In this document: positions 22,320-30,159 of the stretch, piece after piece
How positions within the stretch are numbered: the stretch's first letter is position 1
How the letters are laid out: the number at the start of each line of letters is the position of its first letter
Assembly: GCA_027030565.1 (NCBI GenBank)
Contig: JALVEU010000166.1
Coordinates: 1 to 30,159 of the forward strand
Direction of reading: 5' to 3'
Length of the DNA: 30,159 bases
Source of the DNA: Gammaproteobacteria bacterium
GTDB taxonomy: Bacteria > Pseudomonadota > Gammaproteobacteria > JAJDOJ01
The notes under the pieces: model-generated
The model's database searches: none
What the model saw: only the letters and a program-made list of their open reading frames with translations
Told to the model about the DNA's origin: nothing
Program-made: the position numbers and the translations under genes

Positions 22320-24179
22320 TCAGGAACGAGAGGAATAGAAGCAGTAGCGGTTCCGGCCGCTGGCTTTGGCCTGGTACATGGCCCGGTCGGCGTGCACGGC
22401 CAGGGTATCGGCATCCTCCCCGTCCTGAGGCCAGACGGCGATCCCCACGCTGGCCGTGATACACAGCCGTTCGCCGCCGAGCCGGAACGGCTTGGCCAGT
22501 TCCCGGATCAGGTGCCTGGCGATGCCGGCCAGTTCCCGAAGGGAGCCGATCCGGTCCACCAGCACCATGAACTCGTCCCCGCCGTAGCGGGCCACCAGGT
22601 CCTCGCTGCGCAGCTGTCCCCGCAGCCGGTCGGAGACCACCCGCAACATCTCATCGCCCCGCGCATGCCCGAGACGGTCGTTGATCTCCTTGAAATCGTC
22701 GAGATCCACGAAAAACACACCGAGCCGGCCGCCGTTGCGGCCCGCCCTCTCGATGGCCTGGCTCAGGCGCCGTGCGAACACACGCCGATTGGGCAGTCGG
22801 GTCAGCGGATCATGGTGCGCGAGGTGCGAGAGCTCCTGGCGGGCACGGTACTGATCGCTCACGTCCTGCACGGCCCCGGTAATGGCCTCCAACCGTCCGT
22901 CGCGGCCGCGCTCCGCCTCGCCGAGGATCCTCACCACCCGCTGTACCTGCTCCTCCGGCCCCGCCCCCCGGAGCCGGCACTCCACGCGAAGCACGCCCCC
23001 TCGGCGCAGCACGCGCCGGAGCGCACGCTTCAGGGCGACTTGATCTTCCCGGAAGAGCCTGGCCTGGCAGGCATGCACGTCGAGCAGCGGCCCGTCGAGC
23101 CCGGCGATGTGCGCACATTCGGGCGAACAGCGAATGTAGTCACAACCCCGCTGCCAGTACCAGGTACCCACCCCGGCGATCTGCTGGGCCCGGCGCAGAT
23201 CGGCCTGGCTGGCCCGCAACTCCGACTCGATGCGCGCACGGTCCAGCGCATAGCCGAGGGTCGCACTGGTCGCGTTGAGCAGCGCCACGTCCGCATCCCC
23301 CCATTCGATCTCGGCCTGCACCGCATCGAAGCCGAGGAAACCGGCGCAACGCCCCGCCTCGTTGAGGGCCACGTTGATCATGGAACGCACGCCCTGGACC
23401 TTGAGTTCGTCCCGCAGCGCTGCGGCGGAGTCGGGAAGCCGCTCGGTACAAGGGACCAGGACGAACCCGAAGCGTTCGAGCTGATCCAGATGCCAACGAA
23501 ACGGCTCGGCGGGCACGTCCCGCGCGCGGTGCTGCTGGGGCTCTACACCCGGCGCACACCATTCGTGCGTGTTGGTCAGCCGGCTGCGATCGGGCGAAAA
23601 CCGGAACAGATAGGCCCGGTCGGCGTGCATGAAACGCCCCACCGCCGCCAGCGTCCATTGGATGGTCTCGTCGAGCGCCTCGCTCGGTGCGCTGAGCAGG
23701 CGCATCGCGATGCTGGAGAGCAGCGCCTCGAATGCCAGACGATGATCGATGGGCCGTCCTGCGGCATCGACCAGGTGCTGCTCGATGTCGAGGAGCAGGG
23801 TGACCTCGCCCGTGCCGGCGCCCCGGGCCACGGAAACCTCCACCAGGCAGCGATAGCGCGAGCCCTCCTCCATCACCTCCACTTCATAGGAGACCGCCCC
23901 CACGCCATCGAGGGCGGCCTTCCAGTGATGGGCGACCTCGGCATCGCAGGCCGGATGCCGGCAGACCTCGGGCAGCGGCATACCCTCGGCACGACGCCGG
24001 TCCAGCCCTAGGATGCGTTCGGCCTGCGCATTCATGAACCGAACCCGACCCTCCGGATCCAGTCCCACGACCCCGCGCTCGGCCGAAGAGACGGGCACCA
24101 CCAACCGACTGGAATCCACCGGCGAACGCGCGTTCAAAATGGCCGCATACAGGCCTTCCCCTTCAGAGTGCTCACCCAT
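22320..24179 (-). CDS. Diguanylate cyclase with PAS-GAF-PAS sensors
   Basis: This protein makes the second messenger c-di-GMP from two GTP. The 619-aa product has a PAS domain (about 34-135, VVGLDPEGRVRFMNAQAERILG), a GAF-like domain (about 150-320), a second PAS with its PAC segment (335-445), and a C-terminal GGDEF domain (about 450-615). The active site is intact (YGGDEF, 533-537), and the inhibitory I-site RxxD (RSED, 524-527) is five residues ahead, so product feedback is expected. No EAL domain and no membrane segment are seen, so it is probably cytoplasmic. The start is ATG 24179 with AAGGA upstream. The signal sensed is unknown. Confidence 0.93.
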   Translation of the reverse strand: MGEHSEGEGLYAAILNARSPVDSSRLVVPVSSAERGVVGLDPEGRVRFMNAQAERILGLDRRRAEGMPLPEVCRHPACDAEVAHHWKAALDGVGAVSYEVEVMEEGSRYRCLVEVSVARGAGTGEVTLLLDIEQHLVDAAGRPIDHRLAFEALLSSIAMRLLSAPSEALDETIQWTLAAVGRFMHADRAYLFRFSPDRSRLTNTHEWCAPGVEPQQHRARDVPAEPFRWHLDQLERFGFVLVPCTERLPDSAAALRDELKVQGVRSMINVALNEAGRCAGFLGFDAVQAEIEWGDADVALLNATSATLGYALDRARIESELRASQADLRRAQQIAGVGTWYWQRGCDYIRCSPECAHIAGLDGPLLDVHACQARLFREDQVALKRALRRVLRRGGVLRVECRLRGAGPEEQVQRVVRILGEAERGRDGRLEAITGAVQDVSDQYRARQELSHLAHHDPLTRLPNRRVFARRLSQAIERAGRNGGRLGVFFVDLDDFKEINDRLGHARGDEMLRVVSDRLRGQLRSEDLVARYGGDEFMVLVDRIGSLRELAGIARHLIRELAKPFRLGGERLCITASVGIAVWPQDGEDADTLAVHADRAMYQAKASGRNRYCFYSSRS

Positions 24180-24378
24180 ACCGCTTCCTTGCCCACGGCC
24201 GAAGACCCGGGAACACCAAACCCGCAAGGCCGCCAATCGCCCACACCGGCCCCAAGCACCCGGCTCGCACCGCCATCATCTGATGCCTTCCCAGGGCGTA
24301 CCCGGCCGCGGCGCCCGTCCGCCAACCCGGCAAGGACGCCACGCCTGGATGCCCCGGGTCCACATCCCGTTTTCTTGG

Positions 24379-24407
24379 AGCATAGAAGTCACCGCTCGTA
24401 CTCGCAA
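24379..24407 (-). promoter_or_regulatory. Possible promoter of the diguanylate cyclase gene
   Basis: On the minus strand TTGCGA (24402-24407), a 17-nt spacer and TATGCT (24379-24384) give four of six matches at each box. The remainder of the 261-nt gap (24180-24440) is GC-rich; no gene or other clear signal is seen in it. Confidence 0.3.
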
Positions 24408-24440
24408 CCGGCCGGCCCCGGCAACTCCGGCTGACGAGGA

Positions 24441-25196
24441 TCACGTCAGGCGCTCCAGACGCAAGCGCTCGCGCTCGTCGAACAGCTGCCGACCACCCCA
24501 CCAGACGGACACCAGCGCCCCGAACCCGGTCCCGGTCGTGATGAGAAACATGATGAGGATCTGGTACTTGACCGCTTCCATGGGCGGATTACCGGCCAGG
24601 ATCTGTCCCGTCATCATGCCGGGCAGACTCACGATTCCGGCGGTGGCCATGGCGTTGATCATGGGCATGAGTCCCGTGCGCATGCCGAGCACCCGCAGTT
24701 CACGCACGGCCTCACCCGCCGTCCGCCCCAGGAGCAGCTGCGCCTCGATCTGTCCCGCCCGTTGTCGGGCCTCCGTGGTCAGTCGGTCCAGGGCGAGTGC
24801 CACCCCGTTCATGGTGTTGCCGAGGATCATGCCCAGCAACGGGATCGCGTAGCGCGGGTCGTACCAGGGCTGCGGCATCAGCAGGACCAGCAGCGCCAGG
24901 GCGGTGACGGAAAACGAAGAGACGAACATGGAGACCGTGCCCAGCCCATAGCCCCACCATCCCCGAAAACGGTGCCTCTGGCGCGCCAGCACCTCGTGCC
25001 CGGCCACCAGCAGCATCGTCAGCGCCATGCCCCCCACCCACAGGGGACGCGCCTGCGCGAACACGAACCGGAGCACCCAGCCCACCAGGAGGAGCTGCAA
25101 CGTGGTCCGCAAGGCCGCCACCAGCATGGCACGGCTGGTCCCTACGCGCAGACGCCAGGTCAGGCCGGCAAGCCCCAGCACCAGACAGGCCGCCAC
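24441..25196 (-). CDS. fetB: ABC transporter permease, FetB/YbbM family (UPF0014)
   Basis: FetB is the membrane subunit of an ABC exporter; in E. coli FetAB exports iron and helps oxidative-stress resistance. From GTG 25196 the product is 251 aa with six to seven hydrophobic segments and the family motifs ALRTTLQLLLVGWVL, PLLGMILGNTMNGVALALDRL, EAQLLLGRTAGEAVRELR and PMINAMATAGIVSLPGMMTGQILAG. The start is doubtful: in-frame sequence upstream (IPVTAWDLA) resembles the family N-terminus, and a CTG at 25241 with GGAG upstream overlaps the fetA stop, giving 266 aa, closer to the usual length. Iron as substrate is inferred from the family only. Confidence 0.9.
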   Translation of the reverse strand: MAACLVLGLAGLTWRLRVGTSRAMLVAALRTTLQLLLVGWVLRFVFAQARPLWVGGMALTMLLVAGHEVLARQRHRFRGWWGYGLGTVSMFVSSFSVTALALLVLLMPQPWYDPRYAIPLLGMILGNTMNGVALALDRLTTEARQRAGQIEAQLLLGRTAGEAVRELRVLGMRTGLMPMINAMATAGIVSLPGMMTGQILAGNPPMEAVKYQILIMFLITTGTGFGALVSVWWGGRQLFDERERLRLERLT

Positions 25197-25237
25197 GGCC
25201 AGGTCCCAGGCAGTGACCGGAATCGTGGGCGCGGAGT

Positions 25238-25840
25238 TCAGGCCACGCTCCGGGTCGCAGCGGCCAGCTCCAGCACGCGGTCCGGGTGCAGCCGCTCCAT
25301 CTGATCGGTCTGGTGGCCAACCCAGACCACCCCCACGCCCTGTTTCGTCCGCAACGCCTCGATCAGCTGCTCGACCCGGCGCGTGTTTGCAGCGTCCAGA
25401 TTGGCGGTGGGCTCGTCGAGCAGCAATACACGTGGGCGATTGGCCAACAGCCGCAGGAGTGCCAGACGCTGACGCTCCCCGCTGGACAACCCCGCCACGG
25501 GCCGCTGCAGCACCTCCGGCTCCAGCCCCAGCGCCGCCAGGGCTTCACCCGAGGGCTGCCGATCGAAGTGGTCCGCTGCCCGATCCGCCCACCACTGCGG
25601 CTCGGCCGGCAGCAGGCCCACCAGACGCCGCCATACGTGAGGAGGAAAGGACTCGCGTGGGCGCCCGTCCAGGAGCACGACCCCCTCACTCGGATCGAGG
25701 TCGACGATGGCCCGCAGCATCCGGCTCTTGCCTGCGCCGGAAGGGCCGCGCACGAACACCAGACCGCCGGCCGGCAGCAGGAAACCCACGGGCCCGAAGT
25801 ACGGCCCCCGCAGATCCCGCACCTCCAGGCGCGGAATCAT
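25238..25840 (-). CDS. fetA: ABC transporter ATP-binding protein, FetA/YbbL family
   Basis: This is the ATPase partner of the FetB-like permease. The 200-aa protein is a short ABC domain with Walker A GPSGAGKS (about 32-39), a Q-loop near PAEPQWW, the signature LSSGERQRLALLRLLANRP, Walker B VLLLDEPTANLD, and the H-loop His in VWVGHQTDQ. FetA proteins are among the smallest ABC ATPases, and the length fits. It lies 27 nt downstream of the carbonic anhydrase gene and runs into fetB. Confidence 0.92.
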   Translation of the reverse strand: MIPRLEVRDLRGPYFGPVGFLLPAGGLVFVRGPSGAGKSRMLRAIVDLDPSEGVVLLDGRPRESFPPHVWRRLVGLLPAEPQWWADRAADHFDRQPSGEALAALGLEPEVLQRPVAGLSSGERQRLALLRLLANRPRVLLLDEPTANLDAANTRRVEQLIEALRTKQGVGVVWVGHQTDQMERLHPDRVLELAAATRSVA

Positions 25841-25867
25841 CCCCGGCGCCGACGTCTGGCCATGGAC

Positions 25868-26620
25868 TCAGCGGCTGCGCAGGAGTATGCGCCCATTGAG
25901 CGGCTGGACCGGCCGGGCATTGGCGCCCATGATCTCGCTCAGGCGAAGTAGCAGTCCGGAAGGGACCTCCACGGGCTCGGTCAGGACGAACCACTCCACC
26001 CCTTCGGTGCAGGGCGGCGTGGTCAGCGAGCCGCGGTAGTACACGTAGTCACGACGTGTAGGCAACAAATCGTCCGGGTCGATGCGCAGCGCACGCACTG
26101 CAAAACGCCGGTGTTCTTGACCCGGCAGCACGCCCCACAGGCTGGAGAAGGTGCCGCCGGACCAGTGCCCGGGCACCAGCCACACGCCCACCACGGCGAG
26201 GGTGCCGTCCTGGGCCTTGTGCACCAAGTGCAGCTCCCCCGGGGCGGGCATTCCCCAACGTCTGTGCTCGCTGGGGGTATGGAAATGGAACTGTACCAAC
26301 CGGTACCGGTTGACCCCCACATGGAGTATGGAGCCGGGTGCCACGTCGAACCGAACGGTGTGGCCATTGTTGACCACGCTCTCGGCCCAGGAGCGATAGT
26401 CGAAATCCAGGGGCGGCAGCCGCGCCGGCACGGCCGGGCCCACGTCGATGGGCGACTGTTGGGTGCCCTGCCCGCACAAGGACCAGGCCTCGGAGAGTTC
26501 CCCCCAGTGTTCGGGCCCCGTCTCGCCCGCATAGCTCCAATGGGCTTCCTCGGCCGCCTGCACGATGCCGGCAACCAACGCGAATACAACGAGAGATGTC
26601 CACTGTCTCAATTTCCGCAT
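25868..26620 (-). CDS. Periplasmic alpha-class carbonic anhydrase
   Basis: This zinc enzyme interconverts CO2 and bicarbonate. The 250-aa precursor has a signal peptide (about 1-22: positive start, hydrophobic core, IVQA-AEEA), so the mature protein is probably periplasmic. Zinc ligands are H112, H114 (FHFHTPSEH) and H131 (ELHLVH). H87 in NNGHTV matches the proton-shuttle position, and the TTPPCTEGVEWFVL active-site segment is intact. C49 and C204 fit the single disulphide of secreted bacterial alpha-CAs. It lies between bcp (63-nt gap) and fetA on the same strand. The ATG at 26620 has only a weak SD. Confidence 0.95.
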   Translation of the reverse strand: MRKLRQWTSLVVFALVAGIVQAAEEAHWSYAGETGPEHWGELSEAWSLCGQGTQQSPIDVGPAVPARLPPLDFDYRSWAESVVNNGHTVRFDVAPGSILHVGVNRYRLVQFHFHTPSEHRRWGMPAPGELHLVHKAQDGTLAVVGVWLVPGHWSGGTFSSLWGVLPGQEHRRFAVRALRIDPDDLLPTRRDYVYYRGSLTTPPCTEGVEWFVLTEPVEVPSGLLLRLSEIMGANARPVQPLNGRILLRSR

Positions 26621-26683
26621 GATTCCAGTCCAGTCGATGGTACTTCGGTTCGCTGCCTCCTGTGGATGGCACCCGGCAGCGCC

Positions 26684-27169
26684 CTAGGCGCGGGCCCCGC
26701 CCCTGGCGCTGGCGATGGCTTCCAGGACCTTGGCCGGGTGGTCGGCCGCACGCGCCACACGCCGCCAGTGCTTGACCACCCTGCCTTCGGGATCGATCCA
26801 TACCGTGGAGCGGATCACCCCGACGGTCTTGCGCCCGTACGATGTCTTCTCTCCCCAGGCCCCATAGGCCGCCATCACCTCGTGCTCCGGATCCGAGAGC
26901 AGGAGGAACGGCAGCCCGTGGCGTTGGGCAAAACGCTCGTGGGAGTGGGGACCGTCCGGCGAAACGCCGATGACCACGACGCCCAGCTTCTGGAACTCCG
27001 GCCACAGGTCGCGGAATCCCTGGGCCTCCTTGGTGCAGCCTGGGGTGTCGTCACGCGGATAGAAATACACCACCACGTCCCGGCCGCGGAAATCGTGCAG
27101 CGAGACCTCGCGCCCCCGGGCGTCCTTCAGGGTGAAGTCCGGAGCCGGTTTGCCCTCCTCGATGCTCAT
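26684..27169 (-). CDS. bcp: Thioredoxin-dependent peroxiredoxin, BCP/PrxQ type
   Basis: BCP reduces hydrogen peroxide and organic hydroperoxides in the cytoplasm. The 161-aa protein has the thioredoxin-like fold with APDFTLKDARGREVSL, the peroxidatic C45 in YPRDDTPGCTKEA, and the Arg in VIRSTVWIDPEG. The resolving Cys often found five residues later (C50 in E. coli) is Gln here, and there is no other Cys, so this is a 1-Cys form needing an outside thiol. The start ATG 27169 has GGGAGG 8 nt upstream. It heads the bcp-carbonic anhydrase-fetAB group. Confidence 0.95.
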   Translation of the reverse strand: MSIEEGKPAPDFTLKDARGREVSLHDFRGRDVVVYFYPRDDTPGCTKEAQGFRDLWPEFQKLGVVVIGVSPDGPHSHERFAQRHGLPFLLLSDPEHEVMAAYGAWGEKTSYGRKTVGVIRSTVWIDPEGRVVKHWRRVARAADHPAKVLEAIASARGGARA

Positions 27170-27243
27170 GCTGGTCGCCTCCCGATGGTCTTGCCCCCGG
27201 ACCCGGCCGCTTCGACACCCGGGCCCGGAATGGGTGGCGCAGG

Positions 27244-27249
27244 ATTATA
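27244..27249 (-). promoter_or_regulatory. Probable -10 box of the bcp promoter
   Basis: A perfect TATAAT stands on the minus strand about 75 nt before the bcp ATG. No good -35 is seen at 16-18 nt, so an activator may be needed. Confidence 0.4.
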
Positions 27250-27284
27250 CCTGGCCGGTACCCGACCGACAGGGGCAGCGGTTG

Positions 27285-27290
27285 TATACT
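27285..27290 (+). promoter_or_regulatory. Possible -10 box of the gspC promoter
   Basis: TATACT lies 50 nt before the gspC start, five of six bases of the -10 consensus; the -35 region is poor. It is divergent from the bcp box 36 nt away. Confidence 0.35.
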
Positions 27291-27339
27291 GGGCGCCCGG
27301 CAATCCTGCGTCGAAGGCCTCCGCTGCGCACACAATCCA

Positions 27340-28287
27340 ATGCTCACCGGTCGTCTGCCCACTCTCTCCGAGCCCCAGCTGGAGCGGATCAACACCCTGG
27401 CCGCACGTGCGTTCGTGGCCCTGCTGACGCTCGCCCTGGCCTACACCCTGGCGCAGCTCACGTGGCGATTGCTTGCGCCACCGCCGGCCCCCGAACTCCT
27501 GGCCACGGGGAGCGAGGCGGCACGGCCGGTGCGCGCGGCACCGCGCGCCGATCACGCGGCCCGCATCGTCAACGCCCACCTGTTTGGCAAGGCCGAGAGC
27601 GCCAAACCCGTGGCCGCGGCACCCGCCGAAGTCCCCGAGACCCGGCTCAATCTGACCTTGCGGGGCGTGCTGGCCGCACCCGGCGATCAGGCCTTCGCCC
27701 TGATCGCCAGTGGTTCCGGGCCGGAATCCCTGTACCAGGTGGGAGACCCGCTGCCGGGTGGGGCACGTCTCAAGGAAGTGCTGGCCGACCGCGTGGTGCT
27801 GGAACGCAACGGCCAGCTCGAGACCCTCAAGCTGCCGCGAGAAGAGATGCCCGGCTTCGCGGCAAGCCCCGCAGACACCCCGGCCGTGTTCCCCGCGACC
27901 TCACCGCGGCGGCCGCGCGTCCCCGCCTCGGCGGCCGCAGTTCGCGAACGTGCCGTGAGCCGCACCCTCGCACGTCTGAAGCAGACGGCCCTGCGCAACC
28001 CACAGGCCCTGGCCCGATTGATCTCTGCGACCCCCGTGGAAGAGGAGGGACGCCTGCTCGGCTACCGGGTCAACCCCGGCTCCAACCACCGCCTGTTCAG
28101 CCAGCTGGGGTTGCAGCCCGGCGACGTGGTCACCGCGGTCAACGGCATCGCGCTCAGCGATCCCAACGACGTGCTCTCCGTGCTCCAGGTCCTGCACGAC
28201 GCCGACCAGATCAGCATCACGGTGCAACGCAACGGGTCCGAGACGACACTCACACACCGTATCGGTACGCCTGACGGCGAGGGATGA
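27340..28287 (+). CDS. gspC: Type II secretion system protein GspC
   Basis: GspC is the inner-membrane clamp that links the type II secretion platform to the outer-membrane secretin GspD. The 315-aa protein has a short cytoplasmic N-terminus, one membrane segment (about 22-43, ARAFVALLTLALAYTLAQL), a Pro/Ala linker, the periplasmic homology region (about 75-170: HIVNAHLFG-like RIVNAHLFGKA, LTLRGVLAAP, SLYQVGDPLPGGARLKEVLADRVVL), and a C-terminal PDZ domain (about 225-310, LQPGDVVTAVNGIALSDPNDV). gspD follows 104 nt downstream. Confidence 0.93.
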   Translation: MLTGRLPTLSEPQLERINTLAARAFVALLTLALAYTLAQLTWRLLAPPPAPELLATGSEAARPVRAAPRADHAARIVNAHLFGKAESAKPVAAAPAEVPETRLNLTLRGVLAAPGDQAFALIASGSGPESLYQVGDPLPGGARLKEVLADRVVLERNGQLETLKLPREEMPGFAASPADTPAVFPATSPRRPRVPASAAAVRERAVSRTLARLKQTALRNPQALARLISATPVEEEGRLLGYRVNPGSNHRLFSQLGLQPGDVVTAVNGIALSDPNDVLSVLQVLHDADQISITVQRNGSETTLTHRIGTPDGEG

Positions 28288-28391
28288 AGCCCCGCGGCCC
28301 GGCACGCGAAGATGCAGTAGAATTGCCGCTTTCCGGACCCGGACGGCTTCAAGACGCGTCCGATCATCCAGCATTCAGGACAGGCCATCTC

Positions 28392-30159
28392 ATGCGACCC
28401 CGCAACCCACCGTCACCCTCCAACAGCCTCTGGCGCTGGCTGATCTGCACCGTGCTGCTGGTCTGGACCCTGGAGAGCGGCGCACAGGGAGAAGTCACAC
28501 TCAATCTCAAGGACGCCAGCATCCGCACGCTCATCGAGACGGTGTCGGAGGCCACGGGCAGGAACTTCGTCATCGACCCCCGCGTCAAGGGCAAGGTGAC
28601 CGTGGTCTCGGCACGCCCCATGAGCGCCGAGGACCTCTATCAGGTGTTCCTCTCCATCCTCCAGGTGCACGGGTACTCGGCGGTAGAGGTCGGCGACATC
28701 GTCAAGATCGTCCCCGACGTGGCGGCCAAGCAGGGTCCCATACCGGTGGTACCGGAGCCCGGGGTGGAGCCGCCCACCGGTGATCAAATGGTGACGCGCG
28801 TCGTGCCCATCGAGAACGTGCCGGCCGCGCAGCTGGTCCCGATCCTACGTCCATTGATCCCGCAGCAGGGACATCTGGCCGCCTATGCGGCGAGCAATGC
28901 GCTGGTCATCTCGGACCGCGCCGACAACATCGACCGCATCCTCGACATCATCAAGCGCATCGACGTGCCTGACGGCCAGGAGATCGAGCTCATCCCGTTG
29001 CGCCACGCCTCGGCCAAGGACGTGGTCCAGATCATCACCGCGGTGAACCAGAAGAAGGCGAAAGGACAGCAGTATCCCGAGATGGTGATCACCGCCGACC
29101 AACGGACCAACAGCATTCTTCTGGCCGGTGACAAGTCTGCGCGGCTGCGGGTCCGGGCCCTGATCGCGCAACTGGACACCCCCCTGGAGGGTGGGGGCTT
29201 CACTCAGGTGGTCTTCCTCAAGCACGCCGACGCCGAGGAGCTCGCCCCGATCCTCCTGGGCGTCGGGCGTCAGCAGATCAAGGCGGAGCAGCGCAAGGCG
29301 GCGCCCACCCAGGGGGCCAAGGTTGCCCCACGGGTCGCCCCGCGCACCGGGCTCTCGGGGACCCGCACCACACCCGAGTTCGACATCCAGGCCGACCCGG
29401 CCAACAATGCGCTCATCATCACCGCTTCACCGGCGCAGTTCGCACGCATCAAGCGGGTCATCGACGAGCTGGACGTACGCCGCGAACAGGTGCTCGTGGA
29501 ATCGATCATCGCGGAGGTGAACACCGACCTGTCGCGCGAGCTGGGTTTCGAGTTCGCGGCCATCCCCACGGAGGGGGCAGGACCGGTGGCCATCTCCAAC
29601 ATCGGCGGCGGCAAGAGCACCGGCGCGCCGCTGCTCGATCTCCTCACCGGTGGCACCAACTTCGGCTCCGGACTCCTGCTGGGCGGGGCCGATCTCAGCG
29701 CCGCGGTCAAGTGGGCCGCGCTGCTGCGGGCGCTGGACGGAGACGCCGGGAGCAACATCCTGTCCACGCCCACCCTGGTGACCATGGACAACGAGGAGGC
29801 CAAGATCGTCGTGGGCCGCAACGTGCCTTTCGTCACCGGCACGTTCACCACCAACGCCAGCGGCGCCACCAACCCCTTCCAGACCATCGAGCGCCAGGAC
29901 GTGGGCATCACCCTCAACATCACGCCGCACATCAACGAGGGCGACACCCTGCGGCTGGACATCGAACAGGAGGCCTCCAACATCTCACCCACCGCCGCCT
30001 CGGTGCTCGCCAGCGACATCATCACCGACAAGCGGCTGATCAAGACCAGCGTGCTGGTGGAGAACGACGGCATCCTGGTCCTCGGCGGTCTGATCCAGGA
30101 CGACTACCGCGACAAGGTGCAGAAGGTGCCGGTGCTCTCGGAGATCCCCTTCCTCGGCC
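28392..30159 (+). CDS. gspD: Type II secretion system secretin GspD (3' end beyond window)
   Basis: GspD forms the outer-membrane channel of the type II secretion system. From ATG 28392 the frame is open to the window edge (589 codons), so the last part of the C-terminal region is missing. A signal peptide (about 1-31) is followed by N0 (34-110, VTLNLKDASIRTLIETVSE), N1-N3 repeats (about 133-365, each with the VVPIENVPA / IPLRHASAKD / VVFLKHADAEEL start), and the secretin core (from about 365, VLVESIIAEVNTDLSRELGFEF, then ILSTPTLVTMDNEEAKIVVGRNVPF, DVGITLNITPHIN and VPVLSEIPFLG). An SD-like AGGACAGG lies 11 nt upstream. It probably continues into gspE and other gsp genes. Confidence 0.95.
   Translation, partial: MRPRNPPSPSNSLWRWLICTVLLVWTLESGAQGEVTLNLKDASIRTLIETVSEATGRNFVIDPRVKGKVTVVSARPMSAEDLYQVFLSILQVHGYSAVEVGDIVKIVPDVAAKQGPIPVVPEPGVEPPTGDQMVTRVVPIENVPAAQLVPILRPLIPQQGHLAAYAASNALVISDRADNIDRILDIIKRIDVPDGQEIELIPLRHASAKDVVQIITAVNQKKAKGQQYPEMVITADQRTNSILLAGDKSARLRVRALIAQLDTPLEGGGFTQVVFLKHADAEELAPILLGVGRQQIKAEQRKAAPTQGAKVAPRVAPRTGLSGTRTTPEFDIQADPANNALIITASPAQFARIKRVIDELDVRREQVLVESIIAEVNTDLSRELGFEFAAIPTEGAGPVAISNIGGGKSTGAPLLDLLTGGTNFGSGLLLGGADLSAAVKWAALLRALDGDAGSNILSTPTLVTMDNEEAKIVVGRNVPFVTGTFTTNASGATNPFQTIERQDVGITLNITPHINEGDTLRLDIEQEASNISPTAASVLASDIITDKRLIKTSVLVENDGILVLGGLIQDDYRDKVQKVPVLSEIPFLG

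Noticed and set aside
24172..24501. 109-codon minus-strand frame between fetB and the diguanylate cyclase gene
   Set aside because: It overlaps the end of fetB in another frame and has no SD or similarity; its weakly hydrophobic end was not convincing.

Overview
The window is chromosomal housekeeping DNA from a GC-rich gammaproteobacterium. The gene order is gammaproteobacterial: rne, then divergent rluC-HAD-sppA, yceF against yceD-rpmF-plsX-fabH, and rimP-nusA-infB-rbfA-truB-rpsO-pnp. A UPF0278/HARP protein (RNA-free RNase P) together with the GC content suggests the Ectothiorhodospiraceae/Chromatiales area (relatives of Halorhodospira or Thioalkalivibrio). That placement is inference. There is no mobile element, CRISPR array, rRNA or tRNA; almost all of the DNA is conserved core genes.

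Left third (1-8131). A GacA/UvrY-type response regulator runs off the left edge. Beside it lies a fatty-acid/ribosome operon on the minus strand, yceD-rpmF-plsX-fabH-CYTH, which is not followed by fabD-fabG-acpP. Two well-formed sigma70 promoters stand between yceD and divergent yceF. Next is the coupled minus-strand trio rluC-HAD phosphatase-sppA, joined by 4-base GTGA overlaps, then a ~480-nt leader in front of rne.

Middle (8132-20250). RNase E (869 aa, with its metal and zinc residues at the same positions as in E. coli) is followed by a strong shared hairpin, a low-molecular-weight phosphotyrosine phosphatase, and the long minus-strand translation/RNA operon rimP-nusA-infB-rbfA-truB-rpsO-pnp, closed by a clear intrinsic terminator. 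Upstream of rimP is a leader RNA with a terminator and a potential antiterminator pairing. rpsO also has its own promoter. RNase E and PNPase, usual degradosome partners, are encoded convergently about 0.8 kb apart.

Right third (20250-30159). A sigma32-like promoter drives cbpA-cbpM (DnaJ-like co-chaperone and its modulator). Convergent to it is a HARP gene, downstream of a PAS-GAF-PAS-GGDEF diguanylate cyclase. Then, on the minus strand, bcp (peroxiredoxin), a secreted alpha-carbonic anhydrase, and a FetA/FetB-like ABC exporter form a likely operon. Divergent from bcp, gspC and gspD (cut by the right edge) begin a type II secretion cluster.

The most interesting items are the HARP RNase P protein in a gammaproteobacterium, the rimP leader attenuator, the rne leader with a GNRA hairpin, the sigma32 promoter of cbpAM, and a promoter that leaves yceD almost leaderless.
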